64,000 bases of DNA from Reticulitermes speratus (GCA_021186555.1 JAJKFL010000042.1:48032980-48096979); one strand, 5' to 3'. Counted from the first letter of the stretch, positions 44,037 through 54,215 are shown. Numbers and translations are program-made. The notes: generated by a model not told the origin, from the sequence alone.

Positions 44037-45182
44037 GGGAACATTCCACACCGATACATCTGCACATTCCACACCGATACATCTGCACATTCCACACCGG
44101 TACATCTGCACATTCCACACCGGTACATCTGCACATTCCACACCGGTACATCTGCACATTCCACACCGATACATCTGCACATTCCACACCGATACATCTG
44201 CACATTCCATACCGATACATCTGCACATTCCACACCGATACATCTGCACATTCCACACCGATACATCTGCACATTCCACACCGATACATCTGCACATTCC
44301 ACACCGATACATCTGCACATTCCATACCGATACATCTGCACATTCCACACCGATACATCTGCACATTCCACACCGATACATCTGCACATTCCACACCGAT
44401 ACATCTGCACATTCCACATCGGTACATCTGCACATTCCACATCGGTACATCTGCACATTCCACACCGATACATCTGCACATTCCACACCGATACATCTGC
44501 ACATTCCACACCGATACATCTGCACATTCCACACGATACATCTGCACATTCCACACCGATACATCTGCACATTCCACACCGGTAATCTGCACATTCCACA
44601 CCGGTACATCTGCACATTCCACACCGATACATCTGCACATTCCACACCGATACATCTGCACATTCCACACCGTACATCTGCACATTCCACACCGTACATC
44701 TGCACATTCCAACCGATACATCTGCACATTCCACACCGATACATCTGCACATTCCACACCGATACATCTGCACATTCCACACCGATACATCTGCACATTC
44801 CACACCGATACATCTGCACATTCCACACCGTACATCTGCACATTCCACACCGATACATCTGCACATTCCACACCGTACATCTGCACATTCCACACCGATA
44901 CATCTGCACATTCCACACCGATACATCTGCACATTCCACACCGTACATCTGCACATTCCACACCGATACATCTGCACATTCCACACCGGTACATCTGCAC
45001 ATTCCACACCGATACATCTGCACATTCCACACCGGTACATCTGCACATTCCACACCGATACATCTGCACATTCCACACCGATACATCTGCACATTCCACA
45101 CCGATACATCTGCACATTCCACACCGATACATCTGCACATTCCACACCGATACATCTGCACATTCCACACCGATACATCTGA
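44037..45182 (+). repeat. 23-bp tandem array (about 50 copies)
   Basis: Unit CACATTCCACACCGATACAT plus CTG, period 23, with variants CCGGTAC, CATCGG and CCGTAC (one base short). The minus strand lacks stops in all phases of the unit, so three overlapping minus-strand frames of 384-391 codons stay open, each a 23-residue peptide repeat (WNVQMYRCGMCRC...). One-base losses merely rotate phase. I regard these frames as artefacts of composition. Confidence 0.96.
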
Positions 45183-45711
45183 GCAGATGTCCAAATCGAG
45201 TAAAGCAATACGTAATAACTCTATATTGACAGCATTGTTTGTCAGAACGAAAGTCGCTGGAATTTAGTTACTTTCTGACCCTTTTTAGTGGAAAATAAAA
45301 TATTTTTGTAGACCAGATGAAAGTTTGTGGGATTTTTATAGAAGTTCAAAACTGATATGATAGTCATATTTATTCACCGGCAGAAAAACAAAGTGTTCGT
45401 AACCTAGAGACCCGGTAGTCCGCGTTCAGTTGTATAAACAGTGAACCTATTGATGCAGAGTACGAAATGAATCTTGGCCGTTTCCCATGTCTATTCAGAC
45501 ATATGCACTAGTTGGCAAGCCTGCGCGCACTGTTATATCTTCAAAACAACTGTCATTTAAACTCCAATGTATTCGACAATTTCAGTATAAAAACGGTTAT
45601 AGTGTAAGACTCTATACGTCACATACTGACTACTTGAAGCAGACAAGCTGATGGTTACCCAACTATCAATCAGTTTTTCGCGTTTATTACATACGAATAT
45701 TTATTAGTATA
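45183..45711. other. Unassigned
   Basis: No element ends or supportable frames. Confidence 0.3.
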
Positions 45712-45789
45712 CAGGGTATACACAAAAGAATGGTGCGGTTTCAATAGTTTTCACTATTGAAACCGCACCATTCTTTTGTGTATACCCTG
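45712..45789. mobile_element. Palindromic mariner remnant (78 bp)
   Basis: CAGGGTATACACAAAAGAAT to its exact inverse, with a centre TTCAATAGTTTTCACTATTG. TA flanks. The palindrome is almost perfect over its full length. Confidence 0.92.
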
Positions 45790-45854
45790 TATATCCCACA
45801 GCCTGTTAGTGAGACAGAATAGTAACGTCTTAGTCTTCGTAGTTAATTGGTCTC

Positions 45855-46330
45855 AGCACAGCCGTCACGAAAATCGGAATCACGAACACCGAAACCACGA
45901 ATATCGGGATCAGTTCTTAATAAAAAACTCCTGTTTGTTTCCAAGAACATAAAAGACACCGATAACAAAATTACCAATTAACTTAAAAAATGTTAAAGCG
46001 TAAAAGTTTGTTTTTTAATGAAATAAAAACTCCTTTTGAAAGCAGAAAACGCTTTACGTAATTGAATGACGCCGTCATTGCATGAAGTACAAAATCCATC
46101 AACGTCATCCAATCAAAAACAGGGCTTGCCTGAGTTGAGAGTGATAAGCACAGTAGCAGTAGATAGGAAGAAGCCAAACTCGCTAGCGCCATATTCTTAT
46201 CCTGATTGGTCGAAATCAGTCACGAAATATCGAAACAACTGTATTAAAATGAGTTTTTGTGAAAGGTAAAAATTCCGAAAATTAAATTTCACGAATATCA
46301 AGCTTCACGAACATCGAAATTGTACTGTAA
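45855..46330. mobile_element. Possible pogo/Tigger-like non-autonomous element
   Basis: CACGAA-containing words repeat near both edges (GTCACGAAAATCGGAATC, ACCACGAATATCGGG on the left; TTTCACGAATATCAAG, TTCACGAACATCGAAATTG on the right). The right edge inverted starts ACAGTACAATTTCGATG. The open frames inside are not transposase. Confidence 0.45.
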
Positions 46331-47110
46331 ATTCAATCTATACACATTAACATCTGTTTCTGTAGGATACATTTTAACATTAAACTCCCTTCTACTTCTA
46401 TATCTACGAAGTGTTCTATTTCTTTCAGGTTGTCGACTAAAATAATGTACACAATCTCCATGGATTGAAGCAGAATTCTAACAAAATTCCTATTGCATTT
46501 GTTGTGAAATATTGCAATCTAAATTCGGACAGTTACACAGGCTAGCGGACAGCGAAATACTCAGCCTGCTTGTTACGTTTCGCATTTCAAAGGGGTTCAG
46601 TTTGTTTGCTCAGAATAGCTATAAACATACTTTGTGACGTGTTAAAGTGTTTATGTTTGTAATTAGAGATACAAAGTTAATGGGGCGTCAGTGTGCTGCC
46701 ATACTCTGCGAATTGCTATAGTGATACAGCGGAAAGAAGCCTTGTAGGTGGTGGGGGGTACTGGCGCTTCACGCTACCCTCCCCTGTGCCTAGTTTTACA
46801 TTCCCCTCTAAACTCTGCCCGATACTAACAAACAAACCCAAACTCTTGTTTACAAAGGTTTTTAACTGTCATCTCTACCAATATTGTTGTGATCGGAAAG
46901 ACTATAATATTTGGATCATACAGGATTATTGTTGGGGGTGGGGGGGGGGGGGGGTAGGGTGGAAAAGTAACAGTTGACAGTAGATATTGATGGAGCTGAT
47001 CCATGGTACAAGTCTCTCTGATCTCAGTATATCCTAGCTTCAGAAAGATATGAGTTTACACACAGAAGAAAAATGGAAGCTAAAAACTCAGCAAATAAAG
47101 AGAAATGACA

Positions 47111-47111
<1 letters not shown>
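46331..47111. other. Unassigned; G tract at 46929-46955
   Basis: A pyrimidine-rich acceptor-like site at about 46430 is not followed by an open exon. Nothing else. Confidence 0.3.

Positions 47112-47142
<31 letters not shown>
47112..47142. repeat. (TA)n microsatellite
   Basis: An alternating TA run directly before the SINE at 47147, a common SINE target. Confidence 0.92.
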
Positions 47143-47145
<3 letters not shown>

Positions 47146-47146
47146 A

Positions 47147-47404
47147 GCCGATCCCAGTGGCCGGCGGTCTAAGGCGTCGGTCTGCGGCCGCTCGCTTACT
47201 GGGATGTGGGTTCGAATCCCGCCGGGGGCATGGATGTCTGTCTGTTGTAATGTTGTTGTTGTCAGGTAGAGGTCTCTGCGACGGGCTGATCACTCGTCTA
47301 GAGGGTCCTACCGAGTGTGTTGTGTCTGAGTGTGATCGTGAAGCCTCGAAAAATGAGGCGGCCTAGGCCCCCAAGGGGCTGTCGAGCCATTGGAAAAAAA
47401 AAAT
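47147..47404 (+). mobile_element. tRNA-derived SINE, family 1
   Basis: GCCGATCCCAGTGGCCGGCG, A box GGTCTAAGGCGTCGG, B box GGTTCGAATCCCGCC, end GGGGCTGTCGAGCCATTGG plus A9 tail. Full length with few losses. Confidence 0.92.
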
Positions 47405-47411
47405 TATATGT

Positions 47412-47895
47412 GGTTAACCCTCTAAAGCTCAGTGGCTACGATATGTACCACCTGATTTGATATTACAAATGTTTTTACTTTGCCAGCCAGTGTATGAATG
47501 TTTCGTATGATTAGTATGATTAGTATGATACGCGCAGCGAACGTAAGCATTTTCATCGAACAGCATTAAATTGTCGACATTTGTGAGATGAAGTGCGGTG
47601 TGTTTACTGTGATGTAGGAAGAGGGAGGCTTCTACTGGCGAGTTTCTTTCCAAATTTCCTTTTTTGTACGAACCGCTTGGATTTTTTTACAATTCGTCTA
47701 AATAATATTTAAAAACTCAATTTCTTACCTCACAGAGAACATACTTACTTTCCATTACAAAGGCCAACCAGATAATGCTGTTTATTTAACACTCTTACGA
47801 AGCACATAAACACACGGCGTGGCTGAAATGCGAAGTTTTTAGTATTTAAAGCAAGTGGTGTGTAGTTACCACTAGACCTTTAAAGTGTTAAAAAA
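47412..47895. mobile_element. Complete diverged TIR element of the 114-bp satellite family
   Basis: Left TIR AACCCTCTAAAGCTCAGTGG, CTACGATATGTACCACC. Right TIR inverted TTAACACTTTAAAGGTCTAG, TGGTAACTACACACC. The left interior has one diverged 114-bp unit (GTGTATGAATGTTTCG ... CAGCATTAAATTG ... GTGTGTTTACTGTG). The right interior has an inverted piece of the same unit (CCAACCAGATAATGCTG ... AGCACATAAACACAC). So the ancestral element had one unit per arm, in inverted orientation. It is the key to reading the satellite blocks. Confidence 0.75.
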
Positions 47896-48069
47896 CTTAC
47901 CCCTAATCCAGCGCCCTTCGTTTCTTGTTTTTAAGTTTCAGTTCACTGTCGTTAGTTTAATAATGGAGAATCAATTAAGACGCCCCTTAGAAGAGCTGCA
48001 CTAAAGTTTGCCTTTGTCCGCGGGTTAAAGGCGGGTAACAACAGTCCCAGCCGATGGGCCCTGCTGCTT

Positions 48070-48358
48070 CTCACGTTGGGGCAAGGTTTTTTTTGAAGGG
48101 CCCCGCAGGAGATACTATGGACGCACCGCAGACTTTAGGCTTATTGTGCGACCCTGTGATGAAGATGATTAGTTTTTTTCGTTCTCCCAAGTAATGGAAC
48201 ACCAGTGGAATGAAATTGAAAGGGGTAAACCGAAGTATTCGGGGAAAAACCTGTCGCAGTGCCACTTTGTCCACCACAAATCCCACATGGACTGACCCGG
48301 GATTCCACGGTGAGAGGCCGGCGGCTAACCGCCTGAGCCACGTCACGGCCCAAGGTCA
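48070..48358 (-). mobile_element. tRNA-derived SINE, family 4
   Basis: Minus strand: ACGTGGCTCAGGCGGTTAGC (A box), AATCCCGGGTCAGTCCATG, TGGGATTTGTGGTGGACAAA, GTGGCACTGCGACAGGTTTT and a 3' end with GAAGATGATTAG-like and CTGCGGGGCCCTTCAAAAAA. The most complete family 4 copy here. Confidence 0.82.
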
Positions 48359-48429
48359 CACTGTTAGTGTCATTGGTATTACTAACAGAAGCACGGACAT
48401 TACCGTTTAAAGCCCAGTTACGTCTCACT

Positions 48430-48456
48430 GTGACATTCTACGTTCTGCCCACACAG
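48430..48456 (-). mobile_element. Short TIR-element remnant abutting block 5
   Basis: GACATTCTACGTTCTGCCC, then ACACAGT, equals the inner part of the terminus seen at 22793. The outer TIR is missing. Confidence 0.7.
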
Positions 48457-49484
48457 TGTATTTATGTGTTTTGTGTGGATCTGAGAACAAACAGCGATTA
48501 TTTCACTGTACAGCATTAACTGATTGGTTTGTATAACTGAGACGGAGTGTGTTTACTGCGCGGTACGAGCTGTATTTATGTGTTTTGTGTGGATCTCAGA
48601 ACAAACAGCGATTATTTCACTGTACAACATTAACTGACTGGTTTGTATAACTGAGACGGAGTGTGTTTACTGCGCGGTATGGACTGTATTTATGTGTTTT
48701 GTGTGGATCTCAGAACAAACAGCGATTATTTCACTGTACAACATTAACTGACTGGTTTGTATAACTGAGACGGAGTGTGTTTACTGCGCGGTACGGACTG
48801 TATTTATGTGTTTTGTGTGGATCTCAGAACAAACAGCGATTATTTCACTGTACAACATTAACTGACTGGTTTGTATAACTGAGACGGAGTGTGTTTACTG
48901 CGCGGTACGGACTGTATTTATGTGTTTTGTGTGGATCTCAGAACAAACAGCGATTATTTCACTGTACAACATTAACTGACTGGTTTGTATAACTGAGACG
49001 GAGTGTGTTTACTGCGCGGTATGGACTGTATTTATGTGTTTTGTGTGGATCTCAGAACAAACAGCGATTATTTCACTGTACAGCATTAACTGACTGGTTT
49101 GTATAACTGAGACTGAGTGTGTTTACTGCGCGGTACGGACTGTATTTATGTGTTTTGTGTGGATCTCAGAACAAACAGCGATTATTTCACTGTACAGCAT
49201 TAACTGACTGGTTTGTATAACTGAGACTGAGTGTGTTTACTGCGCGGTACGGACTGTATTTATGTGTTTTGTGTGGATCTCAGAACAAACAGCGATTATT
49301 TCACTGTACAGCATTAACTGACTGGTTTGTATAACTGAGACTGAGTGTGTTTACTGCGCGGTACGGACTGTATTTATGTGTTTTGTGTGGATCTCAGAAC
49401 AAACAGCGATTATTTCACTGTACAGCATTAACTGACTGGTTTGTATAACTGAGACGGAGTGTGTTTACTGCGCGGTACGGACTG
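48457..49484 (-). repeat. 114-bp satellite, block 5 (9 copies, reverse)
   Basis: Nine units. Variants GACGGAG and GACTGAG are clustered, the latter in three adjacent units near 49110-49350. It ends at GCGCGGTACGGACTG, the same break position as in the other blocks. Confidence 0.97.
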
Positions 49485-50040
49485 AAGACTTCTACTGTAT
49501 AAAGATATTTTTATTTTTTAGTGCCCTTTGTAGCGTAGCTTTTGACATCTGCACCAACTACTGACCAAAGTGGCTCAGTCGATATTCGTCGTGTGTTGTA
49601 ATCAGAGGTGTTCAGTTTCAATGTCGCTGCGACATCAACTGTTCTAAGTTACGACGTAGCTCTGGGCGCTTTCTGCTTACAAATGCCGGAATTGTGCCTT
49701 GAATTATTTCACGGCTGTTTCTTCGCACGCCGTTTTCAGTGTACACAAATCATAGCCGTTCTACGCCGTATAATTTCAATCAAACTACTGGCAGCGTCAT
49801 TAAATTAAAAACAAACCAGCCAACAAAACACGTCCACATGCCACGTGTGTCTAGCGCACGTGCAGCACACCAAGGAATCGTGGTTCGATTTCCGACTGAA
49901 AAAAGACTTGTCTGTTCTGCAGGATTTTAAACCGCACCTGGAGGATCCGACCAGCCTTGTATTTAAGGCAGAGCGGAGAATATACCCGCAGAGCTAAATC
50001 AGCCGCTGCATGAAATTGTCCACTATATTTCCGAAGTTGT
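49485..50040. other. Unassigned; weak SINE-like heads
   Basis: AGTGGCTCAGTCGATATTCG at about 49569 and GTGGTTCGATTTCCGAC at about 49879 look like lone A and B boxes of decayed SINEs. Confidence 0.35.
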
Positions 50041-50318
50041 GGGCCGCGATAGCTCAGTCGGTATAGCGACTCTCTAAGAGCTGGACGGTCCGGGGATCGA
50101 ATCCCGGTGAGGGCGAGATTTTCAGCAACCGTCCAGACCGGCCCTGCCCAGCCTCCTGTACAATGGGTACCGGTCTCTTTCCCGGGGTAAAGCGGCCGTG
50201 GCGTGGAGTTGACCACCCACCCCCATCTAGAGCCGAGGTTAAAGAAAGAGTAGAGCTATACCTCTACTCCCCCTCTGGGCCTTCGTGGCCTGTTGTAGGG
50301 AGAACTTTACCTTTTTTA
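50041..50318 (+). mobile_element. tRNA-derived SINE, family 3 (full length)
   Basis: GGGCCGCGATAGCTCAGTCG, A box TAGCTCAGTCGGTATAG, B box GGGATCGAATCCCGG, CCAGACCGGCCCTGCCCAGC, CAATGGGTACCGG, CCCGGGGTAAAGCGGCCGTG, GAGCTATACCTCTACTCCCC. The best copy of the family. Confidence 0.9.
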
Positions 50319-50415
50319 TTTCCGAAGTTACAAATGAGTGGATCTATACCTCCACTTCCCTATAAGACTTCACGACGTGGATAGAGACAGATTTAATTTA
50401 ACTACTATTAATATA

Positions 50416-50706
50416 CGGGCACGCGGTGCCGCAGTTGGTTGAGGCACTGCGCTACAAGCCGGAAGGTCGCGGGTTCGATTCCCGATGGTGTCATTGAAAT
50501 TTTTCATTGACATAATCGTTTCGGTCGCACTATGGCCCCGGGGTCGACTCAGTCTCTAACAGAAATGAGTACCAGGAATATTTCCTGGGGGTAAAGGCGG
50601 CCGGTGCGTAGGACTGACAACCTTACCACCTTCATGTGCTGATTGTCTAGAATCCTAAAGGCTTGTTTAGGCCTGTAATGGGATTGCGTTATCTTTACCT
50701 TTACCA
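50416..50706 (+). mobile_element. tRNA-derived SINE, family 2
   Basis: GGCACGCGGTGCCGCAGTTG, GGTTGAGGCACTGCGCTAC, B box GGGTTCGATTCCCGATGG, ATGAGTACCAGGAATATTTC, GGGGTAAAGGCGGCCGGTGC, end GGCCTGTAATGGGATTGCG and CTTTACCTTTACC tail. Full length. Confidence 0.9.
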
Positions 50707-50771
50707 TTAATATTCATATTTTACGAAACTCCTTACGACCTAAAATCGCTGATAAATTAAACTGCTGATTA

Positions 50772-50817
50772 GCATGTCATGTCATTTCATGTCATAGCAT
50801 GTCATGTCAAGTCATGT
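50772..50817 (+). repeat. (CATGT)n-like minisatellite
   Basis: CATGTCATGTCATTTCATGT and further CATGTCA words, an imperfect 5-bp repeat. Confidence 0.8.
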
Positions 50818-50984
50818 TACAGCTCGAGTGATCCTTTTTGTGACAAAATTAATACATTTAAACTTGGGTTGCGTGTAGAAGATGTTCGGTGTGTAGACAA
50901 TTACGGTACACCCTATATATGCAGGTGTGCTGCGAACATGAAATGGTAAGTCGTACCTGCGCTTAATAAGGCTTCAGGCAATAA

Positions 50985-51150
50985 ATATGTGTGTGGTAAG
51001 GAAGGCATAGCTCCGTCCATTCTTAACCTCTGAAATAGATATAGATAGATGTTTATCTTCACGCTCCAGCCACTTTAGCCCCAGGGAAATAGCACCGTTT
51101 TCTCTTTAGGTAGGAAACTGAATGGGGCCCAAATGGGTCTGAAAGCAGTG
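50985..51150 (-). mobile_element. SINE family 3, 3' half, decayed
   Basis: Minus strand ATTTGGGCCCCATTCAG, CCTGGGGCTAAAGTGGCTGG, AGGTTAAGAATGGACGGAGC keep the order of the family 3 body. Confidence 0.55.
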
Positions 51151-51214
51151 CATAGGGGCCTCTGTCTGTGCTTAGAATTAACTGAAACAAGAGGAAATTA
51201 AACTCATCAAATAA

Positions 51215-51451
51215 TACAGGGTGTTCTAAAGTCATTGTACCTCCGTTATAGTCACATTCCAGGGAAATACTACCTTATTTGCAACCAATCACCAGCAAAA
51301 AATGGCGATTATCAGCTAAAGAAATTGTTTAAACTGCTGTTCACAATGTTCAATGGAGATTTCGTATCCTCTAAGAACTGCTTGTTAAATGACGCAGTTT
51401 CCGCAGAACGTGAGTGTGACCTCGGTAAGGCGACTTTTAGAACACCCTGTA
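51215..51451. mobile_element. Small TIR element, mariner-style ends (237 bp)
   Basis: TACAGGGTGTTCTAAAGTC at left and GACTTTTAGAACACCCTGTA at right. It is flanked by AT-rich sequence and has no coding frame. The ends differ from the CAGGGTATACAC family. Confidence 0.78.
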
Positions 51452-52480
51452 TATAATACATAATCAAAGTCTGTCGATTTTTTTTTTTCAGATCAGACGT
51501 TACGATAGACGGAGACACACGGACGGACAGACCGACGACTGTAGACAGACTTTGCCGTAATATGACACACAGTTGTTTCGTAATAACCAGCACATTTAAT
51601 TAATTACGATTATTTTGTAAATTTCCATTAAGATACTGTAATGGCCAAACTAAGTTTATCTGCATACACGTGGTGTTTATTTTAAGAATTCAAGCATCTT
51701 TCTTTTCTTTTTTTTTCCCCCGAAACTGATCAATTATACGCTAGATTCATCCTTATGTATTCCTTTTTACTTGGTTTTACTCTGTATTCAATTCTGCAGA
51801 ATTACTCGTGTGCTTGTATAGAAACACATCTTCTTTAAAACTAAGATTAACTTATTTAAGATACAGGGTGTATAGCTTTAAATATCTGTGTCCTAAAAAC
51901 TTGGAGCCATCAGAAGCAATAAACAGACTACTTGAAAAAAAAAATTTGTGTTCTATAAATATTCTGGAACTCAAACGACTGTCTCATATTAAAGCAATCT
52001 CAACATAAGATTATATAAGCACTCTGACGCTAAAAGAAATCTATTTTAGGACTCATAAAATGTTTGAGATTCCAACCGTGGTTGAAGCAATAACTTATGT
52101 CGCGTCATTGCTGAGCGATTTGTGCTATTAATTCTGGATTGCATAAAACGCATATCAAAACTGGACGCAGTGATATTTGTAGCATCTTTGAAACCAAAAG
52201 TAATTCATTCGCTACTAAAATGCCTTGAAGGCCAGGCTATGGTATTTTTAAATGTAGAGATATAGGCGTATTTGTGATATATAATTGTTTAATATTATAT
52301 CTGATTGACTGCCTAATAATATTATATTTATTGCTTTTTAAAGTTTTATAAATTTCAAATTATACATTTCACACTTTCTATATTTTTTCAATGTTATGTT
52401 TAATTTAGCTTGTAAAGGCTGATACCTCCGACTTGAAATGCAGTTGTAATTTACGTGTAAATGTCCTTTTGTATTCTTGT
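51452..52480. other. Unassigned AT-rich stretch
   Basis: A T-run and CAG at about 51480-51492 resemble a splice acceptor, but the following GACGGACAGACCGAC text belongs to the repeat also seen at 13745 and 39990. A lone TACAGGGTGTATAGC lies at 51861. No gene. Confidence 0.35.
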
Positions 52481-52488
52481 AACTATGC

Positions 52489-52523
52489 CTGATGATGGCT
52501 AATAATATTCAGCCGAAACATGT
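52489..52523 (+). other. Hairpin motif copy 17 (closest to a hammerhead-like core)
   Basis: CCTGATGATGGCT, loop, AGCCGAAACATGTAG. Stem GGCT/AGCC. CTGATGA and GAAAC are exact matches to the conserved strands of the hammerhead ribozyme core, apart from one extra T before the stem. Confidence 0.68.
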
Positions 52524-52617
52524 AGCGTTATTCTTCCTGAATATAGTGTTGTGTTGTCTGAGCGCAACATTTAGTTGTAATTACTATGTGTCTGTGTTTT
52601 CTACGGCGGACCGAACA

Positions 52618-52712
52618 GAGAACACCCAAAGCCATTGTAAAGTTTCCTTTATACTCTTACCAATATGTACGGTAATTACGACTATTAAAGCGATGTGCAA
52701 GTCCTGCGGTAA
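52618..52712 (+). repeat. Dispersed repeat, shared with 42832-42930
   Basis: See the partner entry; the central TACCAATATGTACGGTA is identical in both. Confidence 0.55.
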
Positions 52713-53103
52713 TATTTTCTACGCGAGACTAACCCTGATAACCAACATTATTTTTTTTTAATTCATGAGTGAACTTTAATTATTACCACGAGTGTAAAGG
52801 TTCTGTTGGTGTATGTTGCGATACTGGTAAGGATAGCAACCATGTGCCGGCCTGTAACCGCTCATTTGTGGGGGGATAACATGCAGACTGTTAACACACG
52901 AAATAATTTGTTACACCGTGACCCTCTTGTAGCCGTTGGCCTTTCTTTACTTTAAATGAATCTGAATATTGCGACGTATGTTTCGTATCCACCAGACCCT
53001 GAGTTCGCATCTCGGTCTACAGAGCACCTGTTCTAAATATTCTTGTGAGAGAGGACTTTAATTCTTTCAAATCGAAAATTAAATTGAGCTGAATTTCAAA
53101 ATC
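52713..53103. other. Unassigned
   Basis: A B-box-like GAGTTCGCATCTCGG at about 53011. No TIR is found at the left edge of the following satellite block. Confidence 0.3.
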
Positions 53104-54129
53104 CAGTCCGTACCGCGCAGTAAACACACTCCGTCTCAGTTATACAAACCAGTCAGTTAATGCTGTACAGTGAAATAATCGCTGTTTGTTCTGAGATCCA
53201 CACAAAACACATAAATACAGTCCGTACCGCGCAGTAAACACACTCCGTCTCAGTTATACAAACCAGTCAGTTAATGTTGTACAGTGAAATAATCGCTGTT
53301 TATTCTGAGATCCACACAAAACACATAAATACAGTCCGTACCGCGCAGTAAACACACTCCGTCTCAGTTATACAAACCAGTCAGTTAATGTTGTACAGTG
53401 AAATAATCGCTGTTTGTTCTGAGATCCACACAAAACACATAAATACAGTCCGTACCGCGCAGTAAACACACTCCGTCTCAGTTATACAAACCAGTCAGTT
53501 AATGCTGTACAGTGAAATAATCGCTGTTTGTCTGAGATCCACACAAAACACACAAATACAGTCCGTACCGCGCAGTAAACACACTCCGTCTCAGTTATAC
53601 AAACCAGTCAGTTAATGTTGTACAGTGAAATAATCGCTGTTTGTTCTGAGATCCACACAAAACACATAAATACAGTCCGTACCGCGCAGTAAACACACTC
53701 CGTCTCAGTTATACAAACCAGTCAGTTAATGTTGTACAGTGAAATAATCGCTGTTTGTTCTGAGATCCACACAAAACACATAAATACAGTCCGTACCGCG
53801 CAGTAAACACACTCCGTCTCAGTTATACAAACCAGTCAGTTAATGTTTGTACAGTGAAATAATCGCTGTTTATTCTGAGATCCACACAAAACACATAAAT
53901 ACAGTCCGTACCGCGCAGGTAAACACACTCCGTCTCAGTTATACAAACCATCAGTTAATGTTTGTACAGTGAAATAATCGCTGTTTGTTCTGAGATCCAC
54001 ACAAACACATAAATATCAGTCCGTACGCGCAGTAAACACACTCCGTCTCAGTTATACAAACCAGTCAGTTAATGCTGTACAGTGAAATAATCGCTGTTTG
54101 TTCTGAGATCCACACAAAACACATAAATA
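53104..54129 (+). repeat. 114-bp satellite, block 6 (9 copies)
   Basis: Nine forward units, the right-hand ones with small indels (GCGCAGGTAAAC, TGTTTGTACAG). Starts at CAGTCCGTACCGCGCAG, exactly the start point of block 1. Confidence 0.97.
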
Positions 54130-54215
54130 CACTGTGTGGGCAGAACGTAGAATTTTTGAATGTTAAACCTGGCGGTACATATAGTTACCACTGGAACTTA
54201 AGGCGTTGAGAATTA
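54130..54215 (+). mobile_element. TIR-element terminus abutting satellite block 6
   Basis: CTGTGTGGGCAGAACGTAGA, GAATGTTAAACCTGGCGG, TACATATAGTTACCACTGG, AACTTAAGGCG. Same junction as 11425. Confidence 0.8.

Noticed and set aside
44014-45208. Three overlapping minus-strand frames of 384-391 codons
   Set aside because: They are the three phases of one 23-bp tandem unit without minus-strand stops. There is no start context, no domain and no constraint.
46430-46480. Splice acceptor TTTCTTTCAG
   Set aside because: All frames downstream reach stops quickly and no donor is present.
48141-48428. 95-codon frame reading DVAQAVSRRPLTVESRVS...
   Set aside because: It is the translation of a family 4 SINE. 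Such peptides appear in automatic gene sets but are not genes.
50041-50115. Genuine tRNA gene
   Set aside because: The A and B boxes are good, but the region does not give a full cloverleaf with paired acceptor ends. It continues into a SINE body, and the same head recurs in other copies.
51480-51560. Strong acceptor (T run, CAG) followed by a 22-codon frame
   Set aside because: The following GACGGACAGAC text is part of a dispersed repeat also at 13745 and 39990.
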